Of a stretch of 64,000 nt of DNA, positions 51,465 through 59,429 are shown piece by piece. The notes beneath the pieces are model-generated. The model made no database searches. It saw nothing but the letters and a program-made list of their open reading frames with translations, and was not told the origin of the DNA. The DNA comes from Pseudoalteromonas rubra. GTDB taxonomy: Bacteria > Pseudomonadota > Gammaproteobacteria > Enterobacterales > Alteromonadaceae. The position numbers and the translations under genes were made by a program. Each line of letters begins with the position of its first letter. Position 1 is the first letter of the stretch. The stretch is from contig NZ_PNCI01000037.1 in assembly GCF_005887095.1 (NCBI RefSeq), positions 62,001 through 126,000 on the forward strand, in the 5' to 3' direction.

Positions 51465-52208
51465 ATGAAAGCTATTTTGCTTGCCGCAGGCCTTGGCACC
51501 CGCCTGCGACCAATCACAGATACATTGCCAAAGTGCCTTGTCCCGCTCAACGGTCAACCCCTGCTGGGCTTGTGGATAGATAAACTCGTTCAACTTGGGG
51601 TTGACGAAATCTTAATTAATACCCATTACTTTAGCGAGCAAGTTGAAGCCTTTGTAGCCAACAGCCCATATCACGAGCGCATTACCCTGAGTTACGAACC
51701 CGAGTTAATGGGCACTGCGGGTACACTGATACGTAACCGAACTTTCTGGCAAAACCAGACCTGCATGGTGATCCATGCTGACAACTACTGTCAAAGCTCG
51801 TTGGTGGACATGCTTGAAGCACATAACCAACGTCAGGCGCAGACCGATGCCACTTTACTTTTGTTCGAAACCCCGACGCCCCGTAGCTGTGGTATTGTAA
51901 AATTGGATGACAATCAGGTTATTCAGGAGTTTCATGAAAAGGTCGAGCACCCGCCTGGCAACCTTGCCAGTGGTGCCCTCTTTATATTTTCGCCTCAGGT
52001 CTATGAACGCTACTTCTCGCATCTGGAAGCACAGCGGCCCTATGAGCTCAGCCTGGATGTTGTGCCAAGTATGATTGGCAAGTTACAAGGCTGGCTGGTC
52101 GATGATCATTACCTAGATATTGGCACGCCAGACAGCTACGCACAGGCGCAAAATATGGCCCAAAAGGCGGCCCGTCATTCCAGCGATGCTGGCTCAAACC
52201 TTGCTTAA
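51465..52208 (+). CDS. Sugar-1-phosphate nucleotidyltransferase (RmlA/HddC-like)
   Basis: The 247-residue protein has the GlmU/RmlA-type motif LLAAGLGTRLRP (GLGTR at residues 9-13) with PKCLVPLNG and the metal-binding HADNY. It ends in the short form seen in HddC and mannose-1-phosphate guanylyltransferases. It forms an NDP-sugar from a sugar-1-phosphate. Base use returns here to the genome-like, more GC-rich style. It lies 3 bases after the kinase gene, so a second nucleotide sugar, or the final activation of the heptose-like product, is plausible. Confidence 0.87.
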   Translation: MKAILLAAGLGTRLRPITDTLPKCLVPLNGQPLLGLWIDKLVQLGVDEILINTHYFSEQVEAFVANSPYHERITLSYEPELMGTAGTLIRNRTFWQNQTCMVIHADNYCQSSLVDMLEAHNQRQAQTDATLLLFETPTPRSCGIVKLDDNQVIQEFHEKVEHPPGNLASGALFIFSPQVYERYFSHLEAQRPYELSLDVVPSMIGKLQGWLVDDHYLDIGTPDSYAQAQNMAQKAARHSSDAGSNLA

Positions 52209-52239
52209 CAACAGCATAGTTACTTCGAAGGATTTACAT

Positions 52240-52917
52240 ATGTCATTTTGTCAAAACTGGGATCAACTGTACCGCAGCAATCAGCACATGTCCGTATGGC
52301 CGTGGAGCGAAGTCGTCAGTGGTGCACTACGCAATACCCGTCTGCGCGACGGCGATCCGTCGTTCACCATACTGGAAGTGGGCTGTGGTGCGGGCGCGAA
52401 TTTCCCCTTTTTCTTGAGCTATTGTCCAAACGTCTATGGCATTGATGGTAGTGATTTTATTATCGGTGAACTGAAAAAACGATTCACTGATATTGCCGAT
52501 AACTTACATGTGGGCGACTTTACACAGCCCTGGCCCTTTAATGCACAATTCGATTTAATCGTCGACCGGGGCGCATCCGTACATAATCCCGCCAGTAGTA
52601 TTCAGCGCTATCTGGATCAGGCGTACGCTCAACTCAAACCCGGCGGTGTAATTCTGATCACTGACTGGTTTAGTACTGAGCATTCTGACTATGACAAAGC
52701 GCCAGAATCGGTCGATAAATACACCAAAACCGGCTACACCTGGGGCCCGTTTGCAGGTGTCGGTAATGTTAATTTCTTTGATGCTGACCTTATTCACCAA
52801 TTGGTATCAAAATTTGAGGTAGTGTCTCTGAGCCATTCTCAGTCCAGTGAATATGGTAGTGACGGCGTCCATGCGGCGTGGAGTATGGTACTGAAAAAGC
52901 CAGCCCATGAAGAATAA
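52240..52917 (+). CDS. Class I SAM-dependent methyltransferase
   Basis: The start is ATG 52240 (GAAGGA upstream). The 225-residue protein has the SAM-binding motif TILEVGCGAGANFPFF (about residues 43-58), followed by VYGIDGSDFIIGELKK and LKPGGVILITDW. It belongs to the general class I methyltransferases often found in glycan loci and may methylate a sugar hydroxyl or amino group. It overlaps the FemAB-like gene by 11 bases. Confidence 0.83.
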   Translation: MSFCQNWDQLYRSNQHMSVWPWSEVVSGALRNTRLRDGDPSFTILEVGCGAGANFPFFLSYCPNVYGIDGSDFIIGELKKRFTDIADNLHVGDFTQPWPFNAQFDLIVDRGASVHNPASSIQRYLDQAYAQLKPGGVILITDWFSTEHSDYDKAPESVDKYTKTGYTWGPFAGVGNVNFFDADLIHQLVSKFEVVSLSHSQSSEYGSDGVHAAWSMVLKKPAHEE

Positions 52918-53896
52918 GTTTAGCCTAGAACGCTGTGAGCTGGACCCGAACTGGGACAGCTTCATTGCCACATCTCTCCATGGTACCCCGTTTGTTCATA
53001 GCCAGTTTATTGCACAACTGGGTGTGAAGTATCACGCCTACTATTGCTGTAAAGGCAGAGAAAAAATTGCCGCGGTGCTGCTGATAGTAGACGAAAGCGA
53101 AACCCAGGTCATCGGTCACCATGATGTGATCCATGATGGCATAGCGCATCGCAATATCAGTCATCTTAATCGTGCCCAGGGCCATTCCGAATTATTCGCC
53201 GCACAAGAATATATTGCTGAGTATCTCGCTGAGCATTACACTCAAGTGCAACTCAAGTTACACCCCGCCATTAAGGATATTCGTGCATTTTTGTGGGTCA
53301 ATTATCATAACGATGGACCCAAATATGCTGTAACCCCGCGTTATACCTCCATACTTGAGCTGGACGAGTTTGCCGCACCACTGGATACACTAGAACGCTC
53401 TGACAACTATAACAACAGCTCGGTGTCGAGACGTCAGGAGATCCGCTACGGTATTAAAAAAGAGGTTACCCTCAGAGAATCGCAAGACTTCGCTTTGTTT
53501 GCACAGTACTACGGAATGACCATGGCACGCCAGGGAATTGAAATTAGTACCGCGCAATTGGATACGCTTGCATCAAGAGTCAAAAGCCTGGCACAGCAGG
53601 GGCTGCTTTGCATGTATCAGGCACAAACTCGCGACCAGCAAATCGGCAGTTTTGCGACCTACTTGATGCATCAGGACACGGCTTATTATTTTTACGGCGC
53701 AAACCACCCAGATATGCGTGACAGCCATACTGGTACAGCTGTGCTTTGGCAGGCTTTCCCTTTGCTCGCACAAAAAGGCATATCACGATTAGATTTAGAG
53801 GGGATCAACAGCCCTCAGAGAGGTTGGTTCAAACTGAGTTTTGGTGGCAATGTTGAGCCATATTTTCATGTTCGGCTGGCAAAGACCGACGCTTAA
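52907..53896 (+). CDS. FemAB/GNAT-like acyltransferase
   Basis: The 329-residue protein resembles FemAB-type double-GNAT acyltransferases: the N-terminal half starts with TPFVHSQFIAQLG, and the C-terminal half (about 170-320) has SRRQEIRYGIKKEV, a GSFATYLMHQDTAYYFYGANH strand and GISRLDLEGINSPQRGWFKLSFGG. Such enzymes transfer an acyl or aminoacyl group to an amino sugar or peptide. It is the last gene of the plus-strand operon and may decorate the flagellar glycan. Donor and acceptor are unknown. Confidence 0.75.
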   Translation: MKNKFSLERCELDPNWDSFIATSLHGTPFVHSQFIAQLGVKYHAYYCCKGREKIAAVLLIVDESETQVIGHHDVIHDGIAHRNISHLNRAQGHSELFAAQEYIAEYLAEHYTQVQLKLHPAIKDIRAFLWVNYHNDGPKYAVTPRYTSILELDEFAAPLDTLERSDNYNNSSVSRRQEIRYGIKKEVTLRESQDFALFAQYYGMTMARQGIEISTAQLDTLASRVKSLAQQGLLCMYQAQTRDQQIGSFATYLMHQDTAYYFYGANHPDMRDSHTGTAVLWQAFPLLAQKGISRLDLEGINSPQRGWFKLSFGGNVEPYFHVRLAKTDA

Positions 53897-53907
53897 ATCG
53901 CGTCGGT
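53885..53907. terminator. Hairpin covering two overlapping convergent stop codons
   Basis: ACCGACGC and GCGTCGGT form a perfect 8-base-pair stem around TTAAATC. The TTAA in the loop supplies both TAA stops, one per strand, for the FemAB-like and FAD genes. T-runs are lacking, but a GC-rich stem at convergent ends fits a shared terminator. Confidence 0.55.
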
Positions 53908-55269
53908 TGCCTGTATAATCGACTCGTAAGCCTCGATCAACACCTCAGCCTGACGCCAGCACTTTCCACTGAACCGACCTGATACGATGACATTGTCAAC
54001 ACAGTTTGACAATGTCTCGTAGTTTTGCTGATTAACGGCCTGAAACTCTGTGGTAGGTACCGGAAACGTGTTGTTAATCACCTGAGTCTCTCCACTGACA
54101 CACTTTGCCTGTGGGTCAACTATCCCCATCGACACAAGCTGCTCGATGATCTCCGACTGTGTAAAGGATTCAATCTCGTCGGGATTACACAAGATCTCAG
54201 CGGATAAGTGATTATGATTACATTGCCCGGTTAAATTTGGATACAAGGTCAAACGAAAAATCGCACTGCTCGGATCCCAGACCCAGAGATAATGGGACTG
54301 CATATCAAGCAAAGGTCTGTCAAAGTTAAGATGAAAAATAAGCGCTGTGCGCAAGGTCACCTGGCCTCTGGCTGGCGTCAGACCCATCGCAGCTAAGGCA
54401 ATAAAAGGTGGCGCACTCCAGAAAAGAAAATCGCAGTCAAGTACACGTTCACTGTTAGCCAAAACCAGGCTAGTCACTTTTTTATCATGATGCGCTATGG
54501 TTGCCACACGCTCTGAGGTGATTATTTCAACCCCGGCGCGCTCAACACGCTTTTGCAGTTGAGTTACCCAATAGCCAATGCCCTCTCCCGTCGTTGGGTA
54601 GTAGTAAGTCACCTCGCTGAGGTTATCCTGTGCTTTGCGCTGCTGAAAATCGGCTTCCCGCTGATAACCCAGCTTGGCATCAAAGGCCGGTAGCTGCTTA
54701 AGGGTGGCTGTTACATCAGCAGGCAATGCCAGAATACGGGTAAAACCAAATAATCCCGCAGCCATGGTCAATGTCTTAAGTGGCGCATCCTGCCCATATA
54801 ACTTACGTAATATTGGCACCACGATACTTTCTGTGAAGACGACACCTAGAGAATTGGCACAATAGTCATAGATTAGATTAGATTCTGGTAGCTCAGTGTG
54901 ATTGATCAGTTCACCGCACCCTTGCTGATAGATATCTTGTGGTAACTTAGACGCGTCCGGAAATGGGCTGTTCAAGTCCCAGCTGCCACCGAAGTAGTTG
55001 CCTGAGCATAGCCTGGCAATTTTATGCCAACTGCTTGTATCCGCATCTGCGAATAATATCTCGTCCAACTCTGCCACACCGGTGGCGTTGGGTATATGTG
55101 AGCCCATATCATAAGCGGCACCTGAACTATCTTTGACCGAGCAAAATAAGCCACCAACCGTATCGGCTTGCTCGATCAGCACCACATTAGTAAAGCGTTG
55201 CTTTAACAGCAAAGCCGCCACCATGCCACAAATGCCACCGCCAACAACAACCGCCTGAGTATTAGCCAT
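53893..55269 (-). CDS. FAD-dependent amine-oxidase/protoporphyrinogen-oxidase-like protein
   Basis: The 458-residue protein has an N-terminal FAD motif (VVVGGGICGMVAALLL, GGGICG at 10-15) and the GGLFCSV-to-YDMGSH flavin-binding region. The C-terminal closing motif is VIVSGRFSGKCW. It resembles NAD(P)-binding Rossmann amine oxidases and UDP-galactopyranose-mutase-like flavoproteins of glycan loci. It is the last gene after fliT-maf-DUF4910, 2 bases behind DUF4910. Its substrate is unknown; oxidation or ring contraction of a glycan sugar is possible. Confidence 0.75.
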   Translation of the reverse strand: MANTQAVVVGGGICGMVAALLLKQRFTNVVLIEQADTVGGLFCSVKDSSGAAYDMGSHIPNATGVAELDEILFADADTSSWHKIARLCSGNYFGGSWDLNSPFPDASKLPQDIYQQGCGELINHTELPESNLIYDYCANSLGVVFTESIVVPILRKLYGQDAPLKTLTMAAGLFGFTRILALPADVTATLKQLPAFDAKLGYQREADFQQRKAQDNLSEVTYYYPTTGEGIGYWVTQLQKRVERAGVEIITSERVATIAHHDKKVTSLVLANSERVLDCDFLFWSAPPFIALAAMGLTPARGQVTLRTALIFHLNFDRPLLDMQSHYLWVWDPSSAIFRLTLYPNLTGQCNHNHLSAEILCNPDEIESFTQSEIIEQLVSMGIVDPQAKCVSGETQVINNTFPVPTTEFQAVNQQNYETLSNCVDNVIVSGRFSGKCWRQAEVLIEAYESIIQATDAI

Positions 55270-55271
55270 AA

Positions 55272-56606
55272 CTACGCCTCCAACTGTTCCTCTGGTGACA
55301 ACATTTTCAACAACCCATGTGCCTCCAGCTTATTGATTGCACCTGCAAATTCCATGACAGATTGATTGTACTTTTCTGCAATGTCTATGGTGTCATGCAG
55401 GCCATCACTGTAACACAGCAACATCTTAATGTGGTTGAGCTCGTCGAGCTGACGGGTCCGCTCTTCACTGAAAAAACTCAGCGTTGGATACAAACCTCTA
55501 TTACCCAGGTTAGGTTCACCATAAGGATGGGTGTTTTCAAACCGCGCACTTTGTTCAAACGCCAAGAAAATTTTTTCGAGCTTATCAATACTATCCAGCA
55601 ATGGTTTGATGCCCATATAGTCTTTGTTATCCAGTGATGTGTGATATTCCTTGTAGCCAGTATGAAAACTGCGGCTCACACAACATACGGGGAACTGAAA
55701 GCCGGGCGCATTGTACTGGCGTTCATCAGAGCCACTGAGCGGACTAAATGGGATATTACTATGGCCATGACCTTGCTCACTCAGGTGATACAGCAATTTG
55801 TCTAGTAGCCCGTTGTCATTGCGGCTATGTTTAAATACCAGTTCCTGTGGGTCTCCCCCTAAACAGTTCAATACCAAACCTGACACCAAATTTTGGCGAA
55901 AATGGTCCTGCATCAGGTGTAGCACACCCAGACTCCCTATCGTTTCAGGGTGAAGCATAAAACGGTAGGTATAGCGACGGTTCGGCCACTGTTTGATCCT
56001 GTGATACAAACCCAGTAACACCAGCGGCCCACTGAGTTCATTGTTGGCCATTGAAGGGTGACATAAATAAGAACTGAGCAGAACTTCCTGCTTTGACTGA
56101 CCATCAAGCACTGCTTGCGCAATATCCAGGTGCCCATCGACAAAGCGGCTCTTAATCACCGCGCGATATTGGCCCGGCTTAAGCTGTTCACGACGTGACT
56201 GACTGAGGCAAAAACCCCAGCGTTTTTTATAATAGCTGGTCACATAAGGCACCGCCTCGGGCAGCTCAGGTAAACTGTACAAATGCGCCTGCAACTCTTC
56301 CAAAGACAGAGTGATGTCAACCGATTCGGAGTAATTAACGACCTCGAGATTAAGTCGGCGCATGTCCGCCACTCGTTCACCATCTGGCCCTAACAGATAT
56401 GCCTCATCACAGTGCCACTCCTGTGGAACCTGCCAGTCAAACAAAGCTGTGCCCGATGGAATTGCAAGCCGTTCCAGAGGCATATAGCGTTCGAAAATGT
56501 CGTAGCTTTTTCTTAGCCCGGGTCCGGTGATCGATCTCAGGATTGGAAACAGCTCATCATAAAGGTCGCTATAAAAGGATTCTGTTTCTTGATATGGCAC
56601 TATCAC
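55272..56606 (-). CDS. DUF4910 aminopeptidase-like protein
   Basis: The 444-residue protein matches DUF4910/DUF2172 proteins: start SFYSDLYDELFPILRSITGPGLRKS, the SSYLCHPSMANNELSGP block (His/Asp/Glu metal ligands of an M28-like site), SRSFHTGYKEYHTSLDN and a C-terminal winged-helix-like tail. The fold is a zinc-peptidase type. Family members occur in glycan and nonulosonate loci, where a deacylase or hydrolase role on modified sugars has been suggested but not proved. It shares one base with maf. Confidence 0.82.
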   Translation of the reverse strand: MIVPYQETESFYSDLYDELFPILRSITGPGLRKSYDIFERYMPLERLAIPSGTALFDWQVPQEWHCDEAYLLGPDGERVADMRRLNLEVVNYSESVDITLSLEELQAHLYSLPELPEAVPYVTSYYKKRWGFCLSQSRREQLKPGQYRAVIKSRFVDGHLDIAQAVLDGQSKQEVLLSSYLCHPSMANNELSGPLVLLGLYHRIKQWPNRRYTYRFMLHPETIGSLGVLHLMQDHFRQNLVSGLVLNCLGGDPQELVFKHSRNDNGLLDKLLYHLSEQGHGHSNIPFSPLSGSDERQYNAPGFQFPVCCVSRSFHTGYKEYHTSLDNKDYMGIKPLLDSIDKLEKIFLAFEQSARFENTHPYGEPNLGNRGLYPTLSFFSEERTRQLDELNHIKMLLCYSDGLHDTIDIAEKYNQSVMEFAGAINKLEAHGLLKMLSPEEQLEA

Positions 56607-58687
56607 TACTCCCGCCCCAGGTCACACTTTTCAGTGTAATGCTCACAAAAATGTGCATATATTTCTTTGATATAGCTCATCCACAGCTGATTTAAACGCT
56701 GGTATTGCTCAAGACAAAATGCCTCATCCTCGTAGGTATACAAAAGTGTAATCAAGGGACAGTGATAATACAGCAGTGAGCCTTTCAGTACATGGAACAG
56801 ATGTCCCCATTTAGAGTCTCGGTAAGCAAACACATATCGTGCCTGACGTCTCAGCTGATCCGCGGCTTCCTGTCGGGTGTGTATTGGCTCAGATGCGATG
56901 GAACAAATGTGATCCACCAGCTCTTTCAAGCCATCGAGTGCTATTACTTCATCGCTGACGTCATCCAGCGGAAACACATCAAAGCACTCAGATTTGATGG
57001 CTTCAACCGTGGCATGAATATCAAACTGTTCCTCAATATCAAGCAGATCCTCTGCTTTTACAGGCAGCGCTTTTGCTATTTTCGCACCGCTGCCTACATT
57101 CAGACACGTGTCTACATCATAGTATCTGAGTAGTTTTTCAAGCTGGGCATGGGCAATCATAAATAGGTCATTGGATACTACGAGCCCGCCGAAGTTAGCT
57201 GGTAGAGTATGGCCGGTAATATCAAGATGACCGTATCCCTTGGATTCATCATCCTCGTTTCGTGGACGATAAATACTGTCTTTACTATGGTGTGCGCCAT
57301 GTGGATCTTTGCCATTATCGATCCCAAATAAATATACATTGCGAAATCCAAGGTAAAGCGCGAATGACAATGCGGTGTTCGCAACAACAGGGTTACTGTA
57401 TGGGATTTTTGGCAAGGTTTGTGACATATGACATAGTGCCAATATGTCCATCATAGATGTACCCGCCTCAGCCCCTTTTGCAGCAATCCCCGCCCATTTA
57501 TATCTGTGGTTAGTATCTGGGTATAATGTACTAAGGCCAATCAAGTTGGTGTTTTGGTATACCTCAGGCGGAACAATGTCACCAAAGATCTTGTAATTTG
57601 AATAAGGTCTCTCTACCAGCGCATGAAAGTCAACTGGGATACCCTTCTTATGCAAGGTTGCAATTGAGGTACCCGCTGCAATCACAATGGCTTTTTTATG
57701 GTTACGCTTTATAAACGCTTCGGCTTCATCTAAAGAGGGGCCGTTGCCAATGATAAAAACGGGCGTGTCTTTATTTACGCTCGATGTACTTCTCGTCAGC
57801 CAGGCTGCCTTGTTTCTGACATGATGAATACTATGCGCCAACCCTGTCACAGCATCATTATAAAAACCGTGCCCAAACTGGAATCTGAAATAGTCTTTCG
57901 CCCATTGCTGGATCAACGTATTTAATTGGGCGCCGGGTGTGTGCTGATAACAAAAACTGCGTACCACCGCAAAAGCGCCCACATCTTCAGCCACCTTTTC
58001 GATGTCCTGAATGAATAAGCTATGATCTACACCTAAGTGAAAGAACAGACAACCACCTTGCTCATCTATATCAGCAATCACTTTAAACCAGTCGGTACAA
58101 AACAGACTGGCAAAGAACTGTTCAAAATCAGGTTCAATCAAGAAAATGTAATCGAACTGAGTACGCTCGAGTAATAACGGAATGTGGTAACCCAAGCCAA
58201 TGCCAAAAATAACAGCGCTTGGAAAGTGTTCAGGTATTTTGCTGAGCGGTGCTTGTCCCTGCTCGCGGATGTCGATCATCAGGTTGGTTAACTCTGTCAT
58301 ATAGCGCACATGCAAACGCTCATCTTCCTGGTTTTGACCATACCCGGTATAATCTGTCAGACTCATAACAGGCTGACTGAGTTGTCGCTCAACCTGCTCT
58401 GCAGTTTGCTCTATTGGCGATTGAGAATAAATAGGTGCACTGCTGCCCTGAGGAGCAAAATTACCATGCCCAGATGTGGTCACATGAAGGCAGAAGTCTT
58501 CACGTACGCTATGGTTGGTAATTGCCTTGGCAATGTCCGGATAATATTGTTCGAAACTCTGTAGATTTTTACTGAAACGCTCGTTAGCCTCTTTTGCGAA
58601 TTCCGCTTCCCGGGCCTGATGAGCCGTTGTTTCAGAGAGTTTTTCACTGAGCGACTCTAGTTGTTGTGATAAAGGATCTTTGTTCAT
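56606..58687 (-). CDS. maf: Motility-associated factor (Maf) flagellin glycosyltransferase
   Basis: The 693-residue protein has the DUF115/MAF core (about 225-530), with VFIIGNGPSLDEAEAFI, VIAAGTSI and VYLFGIDNGKDPHGAHHSKDSIY, plus helical flanking domains. Maf proteins transfer pseudaminic or legionaminic acid from CMP to Ser/Thr of flagellin in the cytoplasm. It lies 18 bases behind fliT on the same strand, so it is tied to flagellin assembly genes. It is the probable end user of the pse genes of this island. Confidence 0.9.
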   Translation of the reverse strand: MNKDPLSQQLESLSEKLSETTAHQAREAEFAKEANERFSKNLQSFEQYYPDIAKAITNHSVREDFCLHVTTSGHGNFAPQGSSAPIYSQSPIEQTAEQVERQLSQPVMSLTDYTGYGQNQEDERLHVRYMTELTNLMIDIREQGQAPLSKIPEHFPSAVIFGIGLGYHIPLLLERTQFDYIFLIEPDFEQFFASLFCTDWFKVIADIDEQGGCLFFHLGVDHSLFIQDIEKVAEDVGAFAVVRSFCYQHTPGAQLNTLIQQWAKDYFRFQFGHGFYNDAVTGLAHSIHHVRNKAAWLTRSTSSVNKDTPVFIIGNGPSLDEAEAFIKRNHKKAIVIAAGTSIATLHKKGIPVDFHALVERPYSNYKIFGDIVPPEVYQNTNLIGLSTLYPDTNHRYKWAGIAAKGAEAGTSMMDILALCHMSQTLPKIPYSNPVVANTALSFALYLGFRNVYLFGIDNGKDPHGAHHSKDSIYRPRNEDDESKGYGHLDITGHTLPANFGGLVVSNDLFMIAHAQLEKLLRYYDVDTCLNVGSGAKIAKALPVKAEDLLDIEEQFDIHATVEAIKSECFDVFPLDDVSDEVIALDGLKELVDHICSIASEPIHTRQEAADQLRRQARYVFAYRDSKWGHLFHVLKGSLLYYHCPLITLLYTYEDEAFCLEQYQRLNQLWMSYIKEIYAHFCEHYTEKCDLGRE

Positions 58688-58705
58688 ACATCAGCCAATG
58701 TCGTA

Positions 58706-59002
58706 TTAAGTATTTTTATACGCTTTGATCTTTTTTTGATTACCGACAAACTGCGACAGTTCTTTTGCAACTGACGTTCTGTTTAGGTGTAATTGGGTGG
58801 TTAATTCTTGGATATGATGGTAGATGTTAGCAGCAGAGCGCTGACACTGCTCCGATTCTGCCAGTACCTCTCGGGTCAATGTAGCGCGGATCTGCGTATC
58901 TGCTTGCTTGAAGAGACGTTGCGCCTCTTCCAGTTCACCAGCCTGACAAGCAACATCTAACTCATTCAGGGTTGCTTCTATTTGCGCAAAATCAACCGAC
59001 AT
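58706..59002 (-). CDS. fliT: FliT-like flagellar chaperone
   Basis: The product is small, helical and charged, with a C-terminal ending FVGNQKKIKAYKNT. It is encoded directly after fliS, where FliT, the FliD chaperone, is expected. The start could be ATG 59002 (98 residues, 11-base overlap with fliS) or ATG 59017 (103 residues); neither has a strong ribosome site. Sequence similarity among FliT proteins is low, so position is the main evidence. Confidence 0.72.
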   Translation of the reverse strand: MSVDFAQIEATLNELDVACQAGELEEAQRLFKQADTQIRATLTREVLAESEQCQRSAANIYHHIQELTTQLHLNRTSVAKELSQFVGNQKKIKAYKNT

Positions 59003-59420
59003 TAGCGTCAGCGCCATTGGCAGTCAATGTCTGCTGACGCACATCAACAGGGATTGCGTCCCAGGCTGATTTAATTTCCTTTAACAGGTTTGATACTTCG
59101 TCAACGATCGCCGGATCATTCTGAATACTGGCATCCAGCAGCCGATCTATCATGTAAGAATACAATGCATATAGATTCTCGGTCACTTCACCACCCACTT
59201 CAAAATCCAGGCAACCGCGAAGCGCTTCCAAAATCGCAGAGGCTTTAGAGATATGCTCTGCCTTTGCTTCGAGATGACGTTTTTCAATAGATACCTTGGC
59301 AAGTACCATCTTCTCGACTGCGCCAGCCATTAGCATTTGAATAATTTCGTAACGATCCGCACCTGCCACTCGGGTTTTCAGTGCTTCTTTTTGGTAATTT
59401 TTAACTCTTGCGTTATACAT
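58992..59420 (-). CDS. fliS: Flagellin export chaperone FliS
   Basis: The 142-residue helical protein starts MYNARVKNYQKEAL and shows the FliS pattern EIIQMLMAGAVEKMVLAKVSIE, then LYALYSYMIDRLLDAS. FliS binds the flagellin C-terminus in the cytoplasm and stops early polymerisation. AAGGAG precedes its ATG. It lies 9 bases after fliD. Confidence 0.95.
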   Translation of the reverse strand: MYNARVKNYQKEALKTRVAGADRYEIIQMLMAGAVEKMVLAKVSIEKRHLEAKAEHISKASAILEALRGCLDFEVGGEVTENLYALYSYMIDRLLDASIQNDPAIVDEVSNLLKEIKSAWDAIPVDVRQQTLTANGADANVG

Positions 59421-59429
59421 AATGGCTCC

